Below are positions 47,444 through 56,863 of a DNA stretch of 64,000 bases, in pieces. Source of the stretch: Clostridiales bacterium (lineage in GTDB: Bacteria; Bacillota; Clostridia; Peptostreptococcales; Acidaminobacteraceae); the NCBI GenBank assembly GCA_016342415.1, contig JAEIOD010000002.1, positions 124,001-188,000 of the forward strand, given 5' to 3'. Both the position numbers and the translations under genes were made by a program. Positions within the stretch are counted from its first letter, which is position 1. The number at the start of each line of letters is the position of its first letter. Under the pieces are notes generated by a model. That model worked only from the letters and a program-made list of their open reading frames with translations, was not told the DNA's origin and ran no database searches.

Positions 47444-48600
47444 TATGCTGATTTTTTTTCAAGTAGATAAGTACCCATTCCTAAGTACACAATACCCATT
47501 CCCAATAGTACCATCACACTTAACATCACTTCATTTATACCATAACCTTGTATAATCACTTTTTCAATTGCTGATATCGCCCACTTTTGAGGAGTTATAT
47601 TTGATAAAAGTAATAATGGTTTTGCCGTTACTATTTCTAACGGCCAGAAACAACCTCCTAACATTGCCGATCCCGTTATGATGACTGGTGATATCGCTGA
47701 TAGTTGTCCGATTGAACTCACAAAGTTTGATAAGAACATGCCTAACGATGTTACACAAAAGACAAATGCTGCTATTATAATAACCAAATGAATCATACTA
47801 CCAGTCCAATCCACTTTGAACAGATACTTGCTGATTAAAAACATACTACTGACTTGTATAAATCCTAATATGAATGTCATTACCAAATTACCACTTAGAA
47901 TTGAAAACTTGGAAATTGGCGAAACCAAAGTTCTATCCCATGTGTGATATTCTTTATCCATTAAAATATCTGATATACCAAAGATAATTGTAAACATGGC
48001 AAAGAACAGTGAAAATCCTACTACAGAGTGTTTTACAGAACTATAAGTGGTTTCCTCTGTTAATGTCGTAGATGATACAGTAATGGGCTTTTTATAAGTC
48101 CAATGTTCATTAATAGCATCTAAAACATAAGTCCTGACTTCGACAGCATCTTTTCTGATGACTTGATTAAGCATATTTGAAACCTGATAATCCATACTGG
48201 CTTGACTTATAGCAGTCTGTAATAGATTGTCCATTTGCATATTGGCCATATTTTCCGTTACCAACAATTTTTCTACTTGTACATTATTCATCATTACCTG
48301 AGATGAGAATCCATTTTTTAGGTAAAAAGCACCATAGACATCATTGTTCTTCACCGCTTCTTTTGCAGTTCCCAGATCATAAAGAACAATCTCATAACCC
48401 TCTTTCTTATTTAAATTATCCAATACCATTTGACTCAGATCACTTTGATCCTCATCGATAAATCCGAAAGTCGTCACTTCATCTGTATAGTTGATTGATG
48501 AAAACACAGCAATCATAATCAGTGTCATAGCAGTCATAAGACCAATTAATTTTATATCATCTCGCAGTTTCATAATTCTTAATTTGATAATGGCTATCAT
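47443..48600 (-). CDS. ABC-2-type transporter permease
   Basis: A 385-residue ABC-2 permease (YhgE/Pip-like N-terminal plan): one membrane helix (GLMTAMTLIMIAVFSSI), a large extracytoplasmic domain (about 35-195), then five helices including VVGFSLFFAMFTIIFGISDI, and MLGGCFWPLEIV. It pairs with the preceding permease, whose stop it overlaps by four bases, and with the ATPase, to form a heteromeric exporter. Confidence 0.9.
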   Translation of the reverse strand: MIAIIKLRIMKLRDDIKLIGLMTAMTLIMIAVFSSINYTDEVTTFGFIDEDQSDLSQMVLDNLNKKEGYEIVLYDLGTAKEAVKNNDVYGAFYLKNGFSSQVMMNNVQVEKLLVTENMANMQMDNLLQTAISQASMDYQVSNMLNQVIRKDAVEVRTYVLDAINEHWTYKKPITVSSTTLTEETTYSSVKHSVVGFSLFFAMFTIIFGISDILMDKEYHTWDRTLVSPISKFSILSGNLVMTFILGFIQVSSMFLISKYLFKVDWTGSMIHLVIIIAAFVFCVTSLGMFLSNFVSSIGQLSAISPVIITGSAMLGGCFWPLEIVTAKPLLLLSNITPQKWAISAIEKVIIQGYGINEVMLSVMVLLGMGIVYLGMGTYLLEKKSA

Positions 48601-49901
48601 ATGCTCACCTCGTCTCTTGAAACAGGTATCAGTGTGTTTTTAGGTTGTCTATGAATCATGATCAAACCAATCGTCAAGAACACGATACTGTTTAATAAAA
48701 GTGATGTTAGAGACGGTAACATCTCATTAAGAGGTGCATCCATCATAACCTTTTGATAGGCTTCCAAAGCTGCACCATTTAATAGTAATCTACTAATCCA
48801 TTTGAACCAATCAGGCATTAAGAACAATGGAAAATAACTGCCACCAAAGAGTGCAAGTATTTGGAATATACCACTTTCCATCATATTCAAAGCCTTGAAA
48901 TTATCAGCTTTTAATGATATCGCAGCTAAGAAAGAACCAAATCCGGTCACTGCTAAAGCTGTTATCAAAGTAACTAAAATAATCTGAATAGGTTCACCCC
49001 AGTATACTTTAAATCCAACTGTTGAGGTTAAGATCATCAATCCGATTTGCATTACAGCAATGATAAAGATCAAAGCCATCTTGCCAATAACAATCCTTGT
49101 TGGATGTATGCCGGCACTTTGTTGTCTTTGTAATGTAAAATCTCTTTTTTCTTCTAACATAAACTTTGCACCATAACTTGCTCCGAATAGTAAAAACATA
49201 GCCATCATAGCCGTTGAATAGTACTGCCCGGAATTAACCATCTTCAATTGGTCAATATTATAAACACTTGTTTTTACAGAAACCGGTTCCCTTTCAGTAT
49301 TTCTCATCATATCCAAGATTTGAGTCGTGATGTTTTTATCGATATCGTAATGATTCAAAGTTTCATAAGTCACTTTATTGGTAATCATCATTTGAGACAG
49401 GTTTTCCATCACACTGAAAATAATATTTTCCACAATATCTGAACTGTACTGTTTTTCAGTATTTCTTATGATTTGTATATCGATCGGTTTTCTAAAAGTG
49501 GGTGACATATTGAGTCCTAAATCTGAAATATAGTTCTCCGGTAGAATTACAACACTAGAAAGATTGTTATTTTCCAGTGCTTGAGTTGCTTCTTCATAAG
49601 TCATAACTGTATAAGAGACAAACTCAAGATCCTCACTGTCCAACACATCAAACAATATATTTTCCAGTGTTTCTGCATCTTCTGTTGTTAAATACTCGGA
49701 TTCAATGTTTTCCATATCATATTCTTTTACGATACCAATGGTAATGTCCCAAACTTCATCGTTTGATGTCTCAAATGAGCCAACCAGAGCAAAACTTAAA
49801 ATCGTATACAATATAATTGGCATGGCTACTAAAATAACCAATGCTTTTTTGTCGCTTAAAACAATCTTTAAATCTTTTTTTATGAGTGTGAAAATACTCA
49901 T
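48597..49901 (-). CDS. ABC-2-type transporter permease
   Basis: A 434-residue ABC-2 permease with the same plan as its neighbour: helix near 20-42, a long external domain, and five C-terminal helices (TAMMAMFLLFGASYGAKFML, FIIAVMQIGLMILTSTVG, VTLITALAVTGFGSFLAAIS). ABC-2 exporters of this paired kind move lipids, antibiotics or bacteriocins. It lies 8 bases after the ATPase gene. Confidence 0.9.
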   Translation of the reverse strand: MSIFTLIKKDLKIVLSDKKALVILVAMPIILYTILSFALVGSFETSNDEVWDITIGIVKEYDMENIESEYLTTEDAETLENILFDVLDSEDLEFVSYTVMTYEEATQALENNNLSSVVILPENYISDLGLNMSPTFRKPIDIQIIRNTEKQYSSDIVENIIFSVMENLSQMMITNKVTYETLNHYDIDKNITTQILDMMRNTEREPVSVKTSVYNIDQLKMVNSGQYYSTAMMAMFLLFGASYGAKFMLEEKRDFTLQRQQSAGIHPTRIVIGKMALIFIIAVMQIGLMILTSTVGFKVYWGEPIQIILVTLITALAVTGFGSFLAAISLKADNFKALNMMESGIFQILALFGGSYFPLFLMPDWFKWISRLLLNGAALEAYQKVMMDAPLNEMLPSLTSLLLNSIVFLTIGLIMIHRQPKNTLIPVSRDEVSI

Positions 49902-49909
49902 AAGACCTC

Positions 49910-50839
49910 CTAGTCTCTAAGGGCTTTTCCCGTCAGATGCAAAAATACAGATTCAAGATTTGGTTTCTCCACATCAATAGATATCATTTCAATATCAAAT
50001 TCTGAAGAAACATCAATGATCTTTTTCATCATATTTTCATTACTATGTGTATAAAGAGTTAAAACTTCACCCTCCACTTCTATGCGTTCTACTTGCGGCA
50101 GTTCATTTAATCTGTCTTTAATGCCATTTGGATCCTTTGCATAAGTTACAATAACTTGCTTCTCACCGTTTACTGAAGATATGAGTGATTCTTTTGTACC
50201 TTCTGCAATGACAACACCTTCATCCATAATATAGATACGATCACAAAGAAACTCAACTTCTTCCATGTAGTGACTTGTATATATTATAGACATACCTTTT
50301 TCATTTAACTGTTTGATGGTTTCAAGTATATGATTTCTAGATTGCGGATCAATACCAACGGTCGGTTCGTCCATAATCAGGAGTTCTGGATCGTGTAGTA
50401 GAGCAGCGCCGATATTGATACGTCTCTTCATACCACCAGAATATTTTTCTACTTTATCTTTAAGTCTATCTTTAATTCCAATTATTTCTGAAACGACTTC
50501 TATTTTTTCCTTTAAAGCACTACCTTTCAAGCCATAAGCACTGCCCCAAAACTTTAGATTTTCATAACCGGTCAGAGTTGGATAAAGCGCAATTTCTTGT
50601 GGTACTATTCCCAGGACCTTCTGAATTGGTTTTGGATCTTTTAAAACATCGATACCTTTAAATTCAACACTTCCGGCATCTGGTTTAATAAGTGTTGTAA
50701 TCATGGAAATCGTTGTTGACTTGCCTGCACCATTTGGTCCTAACAGTCCAACAATTTCACCTTTGTTGACTTCCAAATGAACACCTTTTACAGCCTGTAT
50801 ATCTCCATAGTTCTTCTTAAGATTATTAATTTTTAACAT
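49910..50839 (-). CDS. ABC exporter ATP-binding protein
   Basis: A 309-residue ABC ATPase: Walker A GLLGPNGAGKSTT, Q-loop GIVPQEIALYPTLTGYENL, signature YSGGMKRR, Walker B LLIMDEPTVGID, and the H-loop YTSHYMEE. The C-terminal 80 residues are the DrrA/CcmA-type extension. It energises the two ABC-2 permeases next to it. It lies 8 bases after the lipoprotein gene. Confidence 0.94.
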   Translation of the reverse strand: MLKINNLKKNYGDIQAVKGVHLEVNKGEIVGLLGPNGAGKSTTISMITTLIKPDAGSVEFKGIDVLKDPKPIQKVLGIVPQEIALYPTLTGYENLKFWGSAYGLKGSALKEKIEVVSEIIGIKDRLKDKVEKYSGGMKRRINIGAALLHDPELLIMDEPTVGIDPQSRNHILETIKQLNEKGMSIIYTSHYMEEVEFLCDRIYIMDEGVVIAEGTKESLISSVNGEKQVIVTYAKDPNGIKDRLNELPQVERIEVEGEVLTLYTHSNENMMKKIIDVSSEFDIEMISIDVEKPNLESVFLHLTGKALRD

Positions 50840-50847
50840 AATGCCTC

Positions 50848-51843
50848 CTACTCCTCTAATGGAATTTCAAATTCAAGATCTTCTAATAATTCTGTTATCG
50901 TTATTGTATTCTTTTCTGTTAACACAGGCATTTCAAACATGTTTTTTTCATGTATATCATATAGCTGATAATCACTTGTCATATTGATCGACTCAATCAC
51001 AGTTTCCAAGTCACCTTTAAATGATAAATCAATTTCATATTTATGATGAATCACATATTTATCTATATCAATATACGTAATGAACTTGAACTCATCTACA
51101 ATCAAATCATCTAATAACATACCAATAAGTTCAATACTCTCTTTCATATCCATTTCATAATCATCAACAACAGTAAACTCACCATCTTCAAAAGCATAAG
51201 TCGGATAACTTTTTAATTTTTCTTCAAATATACTGTCATTAGACATCAATTCCAATACATCATCTAAAAAACCATGTATCTGTTCATTACTAAATGTAAC
51301 AACCATTTTCTTTACTTTAACTTCACCTTCTGGTGTATCGATTACTTCATCACCTAAATTGACAACATCTTCTTCATGAACCAGTGAAAACCACTTTTCT
51401 TTAATCATCTGAAATGTTTGTCCTGAAATAGGTGGTTCATCATAGACGGACATATCAAGTCCTTCTATCATATTCTCAACATCAAATTTTAAAAACTTAC
51501 CACTAAATGGCACTTTTATAAAACTTCTATCTGCATTTTTATAATAAATAGTATCCACACCAAATGCTTTGGTACCGAAATACTGTCTTGAAATGATCTT
51601 TTCTTCTATTTTGTCAAATTTCGAATCATCGATATATGTCATCTCACTTAACAAATCAACCAGATCTGGTACTTCTGCAATCGCCTCTTCTGAAAAATCC
51701 AAACTGAAATTCAATTCCATTTTTGACTTTGCGGTCTCTATGGTATCTGTTTTCTCAATGGCTTCTTGGTAATAGTTTAACGCATCTATCTCACATCCCA
51801 TGAGCAAGATGACTGTCATCATTAATACTAATAATCTTTTCAT
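50848..51843 (-). CDS. Lipoprotein of an ABC-exporter operon
   Basis: A 331-residue exported lipoprotein with lipobox LLMGC at residue 17. The body is acidic and beta-rich, similar in style to LolA/LppX-like lipoproteins with repeated strand motifs (KMELNFSLDFSEEAIAEV, HHKYEIDLSFKGDLETVIES). It may act as an accessory or sensor for the exporter. The ATG at 51843 has GGAGG upstream; the outer TTG frame includes the ribosome site itself. It stands between the regulator and the transporter genes in the same operon. Confidence 0.7.
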   Translation of the reverse strand: MKRLLVLMMTVILLMGCEIDALNYYQEAIEKTDTIETAKSKMELNFSLDFSEEAIAEVPDLVDLLSEMTYIDDSKFDKIEEKIISRQYFGTKAFGVDTIYYKNADRSFIKVPFSGKFLKFDVENMIEGLDMSVYDEPPISGQTFQMIKEKWFSLVHEEDVVNLGDEVIDTPEGEVKVKKMVVTFSNEQIHGFLDDVLELMSNDSIFEEKLKSYPTYAFEDGEFTVVDDYEMDMKESIELIGMLLDDLIVDEFKFITYIDIDKYVIHHKYEIDLSFKGDLETVIESINMTSDYQLYDIHEKNMFEMPVLTEKNTITITELLEDLEFEIPLEE

Positions 51844-51947
51844 AATAACCTCCAAATCCTATATTAACTATAGTATAGTCGGATTTCTCTTATTTTAAAT
51901 GTACTAAAAGTCACAAACGACCCATGACTTTTGTCACTTTTTTTGAA

Positions 51948-52574
51948 TCACTTTGATTTAAGAATATGAATAGCCAACTGGGTTCGATCCCTGAGTTCTA
52001 ATTTCTGCAGGACTTTGGTGATATGATTCTTAATCGTACCTTCTCCCAAAAATAATTTTTCGGATATCTCTTTGTTGTTCAAACCTTCAGCTATCAAATA
52101 ACATATTTCTTTTTCTCTTTCAGTGAGCACATCCAAATCATAAGTTTCAGTTGGCAGTTTCATAAATTGATTTAAAATCACTTTCATTGCAGTCGAGTCC
52201 ATTAAAACGCCACCTTGATGAACTGTTTTTATAGCATCTATGATAATACTGATTTCAGTATCTTTTAAAAGATAACCCAGTGCTCCAGCTCTTATGGCAT
52301 CTGTAATATAGTGATCATTATGAAATGTGGTTAACATTATCACATCAATATCTTTATAGCTCTCTTTAATTCTTTTAACGGCCTCCACACCATTCATGAC
52401 AGGCATTTGTATGTCCATTAAAATAATATCGGGCTTATAAATTGGTATCATCTCAACAGCTTCTTTTCCCTGTTCACAAAGTCCTACAACAACGATTTCA
52501 GTATCCTGACTGATAAGCATCTTCAAACCTTCTCTAAATATCTTCTGATCATCTACAATCACGACTTTAATCAT
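51948..52574 (-). CDS. NarL/LuxR-family response regulator
   Basis: A 208-residue regulator: receiver domain with DD at 8-9 and phospho-acceptor Asp54 (IILMDIQMPVMNG), and a C-terminal LuxR helix-turn-helix (LTEREKEICYLIAEGLNNKE, GEGTIKNHITKVLQKL). It should be phosphorylated by the histidine kinase encoded just upstream, whose stop it overlaps, and probably controls the lipoprotein and ABC exporter genes that follow. AGGTGGG precedes the ATG at 52574; the longer frame is unlikely. Confidence 0.94.
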   Translation of the reverse strand: MIKVVIVDDQKIFREGLKMLISQDTEIVVVGLCEQGKEAVEMIPIYKPDIILMDIQMPVMNGVEAVKRIKESYKDIDVIMLTTFHNDHYITDAIRAGALGYLLKDTEISIIIDAIKTVHQGGVLMDSTAMKVILNQFMKLPTETYDLDVLTEREKEICYLIAEGLNNKEISEKLFLGEGTIKNHITKVLQKLELRDRTQLAIHILKSK

Positions 52575-53694
52575 TTCCCACCTCAATATAACCTTCTACT
52601 ACAAAACCAGAATCACTCTTTATCCTCAGAGACCCATTCAGCGCTTCTACACGTTCTCGCATACCTTTTAATCCATAGCCCTCTATAATGTCACTTGCAC
52701 CCTTACCATTGTCTTTAATGCTAAATACGATGGTATGAAGTCCTTCTTTTACTTCAATCTCTATTTTACTTGCTTCTCCATGTCTAATACTATTGGTTAA
52801 ACACTCTTGAATCAAACGATACAGCACTTCTAAATACTTCTTTGGTAAGGCATTAATATGTTCAAATAGCATGTACTGAACAGAAATGTTCATACGACTT
52901 TTAAAATTTACTATCATCTCTTCAATACTGTCTTCAATGATTTCAAGTTCATCGTTTCTAAGTGTTTCAACAACTTTTCTAATTGTCTTCATCCCGTTTC
53001 TTGCTGATTGTTTGGCTTTGGTTAACATCAATTTCGCTTTTTCAGAATCTTGATCCACTAAAACTTGGGCCATTTCTATTTCCATGATTAATCCCATCAT
53101 GTCATGACCAAAAGTATCATGGATATCTCTTGCTATATTATTTTTTACAGCCATTCGTGTCAATACTTCAAGTTGCTCATTTGTTTCTTGTAAAACGCTA
53201 TTCAACTTGATTTGTTTTTCTTTTTCAATACGATTGATGTTATTTAGTGCAACGCTAAAAACGATCAAACCGTTTATAACACACATAAATACAATCTCAG
53301 ATACAGTGCCCATATTATCTCTGTAAATAAACAGAGTCCAATAATGATACAGTGACACCAAAATAATCAGTCCCATCATATATCGACTCCACTTTAAGGT
53401 ATAAACCAGCCCGACTTCTAATAACAAAGACATGTACAAAATATAGATATAGTAATTGATGACATATCTAGATGATAAACTCATCCAAAAGATCAAACCT
53501 ATATCAATTATTAATGTAGCAATTTGCATCTTTTCATTATGAATTTTAAGTCTAACAATTGGCATCAAGATGTACATAACAAATAATGTTAACAACAATC
53601 CAAACCTCAAACCTACAACATTTTCAAGTGCTATAAATGCGGTTCCAATTAATATGATAATACCGCTTCTTATGATTATCCAATTTTTCATCAT
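52567..53694 (-). CDS. NarX/DesK-type sensor histidine kinase
   Basis: A 375-residue membrane kinase. Five or six helices occupy residues 5-150, with almost no loops outside the membrane, so it probably senses a membrane-related signal. The HisKA_3 dimerisation domain has His192 in ARDIHDTFGHDMMG; the HATPase has ECLTNSIRHGEAS (N-box), IKDNGKGASD and GLKGMRERVEA. It forms a two-component pair with the next gene and is first in a six-gene operon. Confidence 0.93.
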   Translation of the reverse strand: MMKNWIIIRSGIIILIGTAFIALENVVGLRFGLLLTLFVMYILMPIVRLKIHNEKMQIATLIIDIGLIFWMSLSSRYVINYYIYILYMSLLLEVGLVYTLKWSRYMMGLIILVSLYHYWTLFIYRDNMGTVSEIVFMCVINGLIVFSVALNNINRIEKEKQIKLNSVLQETNEQLEVLTRMAVKNNIARDIHDTFGHDMMGLIMEIEMAQVLVDQDSEKAKLMLTKAKQSARNGMKTIRKVVETLRNDELEIIEDSIEEMIVNFKSRMNISVQYMLFEHINALPKKYLEVLYRLIQECLTNSIRHGEASKIEIEVKEGLHTIVFSIKDNGKGASDIIEGYGLKGMRERVEALNGSLRIKSDSGFVVEGYIEVGND

Positions 53695-53732
53695 CGACCT
53701 CCGTCTCTATTATCTCAAATAAAAATGTAAAT

Positions 53733-53757
53733 AAAAAGCACCTTGTCAAAAGGCACT
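53733..53757 (-). terminator. Terminator after tag
   Basis: GTGCCTT-TTGAC-AAGGTGC (two G-T pairs) followed by TTTTT on the minus strand, starting at the stop codon of tag. Confidence 0.75.
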
Positions 53758-54310
53758 AGTCTTTATGAAGAAAACATGATGAAATATGGTCGTTAACCAT
53801 CCCAATCGCTTGCATATAAGCATAGATGATTGTCGGTCCTACAAAACTAAAACCTCTTTTTTTTAGATCCTTTGATATTTGTTTAGATAGTTCGGTCTCA
53901 GCTGGCACATCCTCCATTGAGTTAAAATGATTGAGTATCGGTTTATGATCAACGTATGCCCATAAAAACTCACTAAATGAGCCATATTCCTTTTGAATCT
54001 GAAGCACAGCATTTGCATTTTTAACAACAGACATTATCTTAAGACGATTCCTTATAATCTTCTCATTATGCATCAAAGACTCAATTTTGTCCTCATCATA
54101 AGCAGTTATCTTCTGTAAATCATAATAATCAAAAGCTTCTTTATAACTTTCTTGTCTTCTTAAAATCGTAATCCAACTGAGGCCTGCTTGAGCACCTTCA
54201 AGCGTTAAGAACTCAAATAATTTTGTATCATCATAAACAGGATTTCCCCATACATTATCATGATAACTTTCATAGAATGTATCACCTTCGCACCAATTGC
54301 ATCTAATCAT
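53756..54310 (-). CDS. tag: DNA-3-methyladenine glycosylase I
   Basis: A 184-residue base-excision repair enzyme that removes 3-methyladenine. MIRCNWCEG at the N-terminus, YHDNVWGNPVYDD, FLTLEGAQAGLSWITILRRQ (active-site Glu) and the C-terminal NDHISSCF supply the zinc-binding Cys and His residues and the substrate pocket of the Tag family. It overlaps the upstream flavoprotein gene by eight bases. Confidence 0.95.
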   Translation of the reverse strand: MIRCNWCEGDTFYESYHDNVWGNPVYDDTKLFEFLTLEGAQAGLSWITILRRQESYKEAFDYYDLQKITAYDEDKIESLMHNEKIIRNRLKIMSVVKNANAVLQIQKEYGSFSEFLWAYVDHKPILNHFNSMEDVPAETELSKQISKDLKKRGFSFVGPTIIYAYMQAIGMVNDHISSCFLHKD

Positions 54311-55511
54311 TAAAACGCTCCTTAATATGTCTTGCTGCGGCTATACCACTAGAAAATGCAAATTGGATATTGTACCCTCCAGTATCACCGTCAACATCTA
54401 CACATTCACCAACAAAATACAAACCTTTGTATTTTTTTGATTCAAAGTTTTTCTTACTGAGTTCCGTTGTTGATATCCCACCTTTTGAAACCATTGCTAT
54501 ATGGGATTTACCAACTTGATCAATAATCACTTCATAATTCGTCAACATGTTAATAATATCTTTTCTGTTTTTTTTATTGAACTCACTTGCGAGTATCTGA
54601 CCATCTATTGACAAAGATGATAACATTTTATCAACCATTCGATTCTGAACATATTTAGTTAACAACGTACGAACTGTTTTTTTTGGAGAGTTTTTTATCT
54701 GTAACAACAAATCGTTCTCTAACTCTTCTCTTTTATAAGATGTGAAATTGATATATAAGCGATCTGATTTTTCCATCCATCTAGACGCGTTAATAATAGA
54801 AGGTCCACTGTAACCGAAATGAGTAATCAACAAATCACCAACATATGTGTTTATTTTTTTACCTCTAAAATGGTCGATTGACACATTTTCAAATGAAAGT
54901 CCCATCAACTCACTAAACAAATGTTCTTTTACATAAATGGGTGATAACGCATAGCCGTATGGTTTCACGGATACATTAAGCATTTTTGCAAACTTTAGAC
55001 CATCTCCTGTTGAACCAGTCTTTGGATAACTGATACCACCGGTTGCAACAATAACGCATTTCGATTGGTAGACAGATTTTGTTGTCTCAATCCTGTAATT
55101 ATCATCATATAAAAGTTTTATAACAGGTTCTGAAGTATTAATTTTTATCGATGAGTTGATGTCTTTTATAAGAACGTCAATTACATCATCTGCCTTTAAT
55201 GACTTTGGAAACACTTTACCTTTATCTGTGACAATTACATCACAGCCTTGTTTTTTAAAATAACGAATCATATCTTCATTTGTATATGCCTTCATAGAAG
55301 GTCTAATAAATCGCCACTTGTCTCCATATTTGTCTTCGAAATCCTCTAGTTGTCCACTATGAGTCATGTTACATTGACCGGCACCTGATAATCTCAGTTT
55401 ATTTGCGACAGTATTCTCTTTTTCAAGTAGCAATACATTCAGTCCTCTTAAAACTGTCGCAGCGGCTAAACCAGCCGGTCCGCTACCTATTATTATTACA
55501 TCCCAAATCAT
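54303..55511 (-). CDS. HI0933/YhiN-family FAD-dependent oxidoreductase
   Basis: A 402-residue flavoprotein with IIIGSGPAGLAAATVL (FAD fold, residues 6-21), the family mark KLRLSGAGQCNMTHSG, VIVATGGISYPKTGSTGDG, and the C-terminal YFVGECVDVDGDTGGYNIQF. Members of the HI0933/BaiN group are NAD(P)H-dependent enzymes of uncertain substrate, one type reducing bile-acid enones. It is in an operon with tag and stands head to head with the plus-strand ATPase gene. Confidence 0.88.
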   Translation of the reverse strand: MIWDVIIIGSGPAGLAAATVLRGLNVLLLEKENTVANKLRLSGAGQCNMTHSGQLEDFEDKYGDKWRFIRPSMKAYTNEDMIRYFKKQGCDVIVTDKGKVFPKSLKADDVIDVLIKDINSSIKINTSEPVIKLLYDDNYRIETTKSVYQSKCVIVATGGISYPKTGSTGDGLKFAKMLNVSVKPYGYALSPIYVKEHLFSELMGLSFENVSIDHFRGKKINTYVGDLLITHFGYSGPSIINASRWMEKSDRLYINFTSYKREELENDLLLQIKNSPKKTVRTLLTKYVQNRMVDKMLSSLSIDGQILASEFNKKNRKDIINMLTNYEVIIDQVGKSHIAMVSKGGISTTELSKKNFESKKYKGLYFVGECVDVDGDTGGYNIQFAFSSGIAAARHIKERFND

Positions 55512-55598
55512 TATTTACTCCTTCTTAATCTTCTTATATCATATACTATTTATTGTATTTTATAAACTCTTCCTTTAAACTATAGTAAAGGAGTCCAA

Positions 55599-56843
55599 AT
55601 GATAATTAACGATAATAAAAAACTCATCAACTCATTTAAAAATGGTGTTGTCCCTGAGCATCATCTAGATTTCATTTTAACCGGAAGACACCATGAGATA
55701 GAAGAACTCCGAAGATGTTTTGAAAATACTCAAAACGATATTGGATCGGTAAAGTTCATCACAGGTCCATACGGTTCAGGAAAAACATTTTTACTTAATT
55801 ATAGCAAAAACATGGCTTTGGATTTAGGCTTTGTCGTTGCAAAAATTGAAGTAGATTCCAATTTTAAGTTTTATAACTTAGAACATTTATATTATCATGT
55901 GATGCATAATCTATATGTTCAAAATTCCACCTATAAGAAAACGTCATTCGAAAACATTTTTGACCTCTGGATTAGAAAACTCAAATCAGATGCTTATAGA
56001 AATCATGCTGGAAAAGAAATTGCTTATGTCATCTCTGAAATCGGAAAATACCATCAATCATTTTCAAGAGCTTTTCTATCTTATATTAAAGGAAAAATCA
56101 GCGGAGACAAGGATCTTTCAGATACCATCGTTTCTTGGTTAACAGGTGAAGGTAACATACCTTATCAACTTAAGGAAAAGTTCCAAATCAAAGGACAAAT
56201 CGACAAATCAAATTCTATTGATTTTTTAAAAGCCTTTACCAAGTTAATTACTTTACTGGGTTATAACGGCATGATCATCATGATAGATGAAATGGATTAC
56301 ATCATCAATGAACGTTCTGATATTCGACAAAAGTCCTATTACAACTTAAGACATTTAATCGATTTAACCATATCAAGTCAAATTCCAAATACGTGCTTCA
56401 TTTTTAGTGGTAGTCACGAACTCTTTCATAACACAGAAAAAGGCATTCCTTCTTATGAAGCTTTGAAACAAAGGCTAGGGACTGCAATTGATACAAAAAA
56501 ACACACTCTACTCGATCTAAGACAACCTGTGATGCACCTAAAACGATTAAGCTTTGATGTCTATTCAGAACTGGGCGAAAAACTTACTTACATTTATAAA
56601 AAAGTGTATGATGTCAATATTACAATCTCCTTGGAATCCTTAAAAAACTGGGTATTTCTAACTTACAAAGAACAAGGTAAAGAATATCATGAAGTTACAA
56701 TAAGAGAGTTCATTACCAAATACATCGAAATTATGGATATTATCCACCAAAATCCCAAAAATCATATTTTCAAATCTGAATTATCTGCAACACCTCAACA
56801 CAATAAAATGGTTTATCGATCAAAAAATATAAAAGAAAGGTGA
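55599..56843 (+). CDS. BrxC/BrxD-like ATP-binding protein (DUF2791 family)
   Basis: A 414-residue P-loop protein on the plus strand. RHHEIEELRRCF (N-terminal region), Walker A GPYGSGKT (56-63), Walker B MIIMIDEMD with Asp230/Glu231, SGSHELFHNTEKGIPSYEAL (sensor-type loop) and a helical C-terminal part match the DUF2791 group that includes BrxD of BREX phage defence. No other BREX gene is near, so this is a solitary member of unknown role. AAAGGAG precedes the start. It is the only confident plus-strand protein gene in the window, lying between two convergent or divergent minus-strand units. Confidence 0.75.
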   Translation: MIINDNKKLINSFKNGVVPEHHLDFILTGRHHEIEELRRCFENTQNDIGSVKFITGPYGSGKTFLLNYSKNMALDLGFVVAKIEVDSNFKFYNLEHLYYHVMHNLYVQNSTYKKTSFENIFDLWIRKLKSDAYRNHAGKEIAYVISEIGKYHQSFSRAFLSYIKGKISGDKDLSDTIVSWLTGEGNIPYQLKEKFQIKGQIDKSNSIDFLKAFTKLITLLGYNGMIIMIDEMDYIINERSDIRQKSYYNLRHLIDLTISSQIPNTCFIFSGSHELFHNTEKGIPSYEALKQRLGTAIDTKKHTLLDLRQPVMHLKRLSFDVYSELGEKLTYIYKKVYDVNITISLESLKNWVFLTYKEQGKEYHEVTIREFITKYIEIMDIIHQNPKNHIFKSELSATPQHNKMVYRSKNIKER

Positions 56844-56863
56844 TTTCGTTAGAAATCACCTTT
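56836..56863. terminator. Bidirectional terminator containing both stop codons
   Basis: AAAGGTGATTTC-GTTA-GAAATCACCTTT is a perfect 12-bp stem. The TGA of the plus-strand ATPase gene and the TAA of cvfB lie inside it, so one palindrome ends both genes and both transcripts. Confidence 0.9.
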
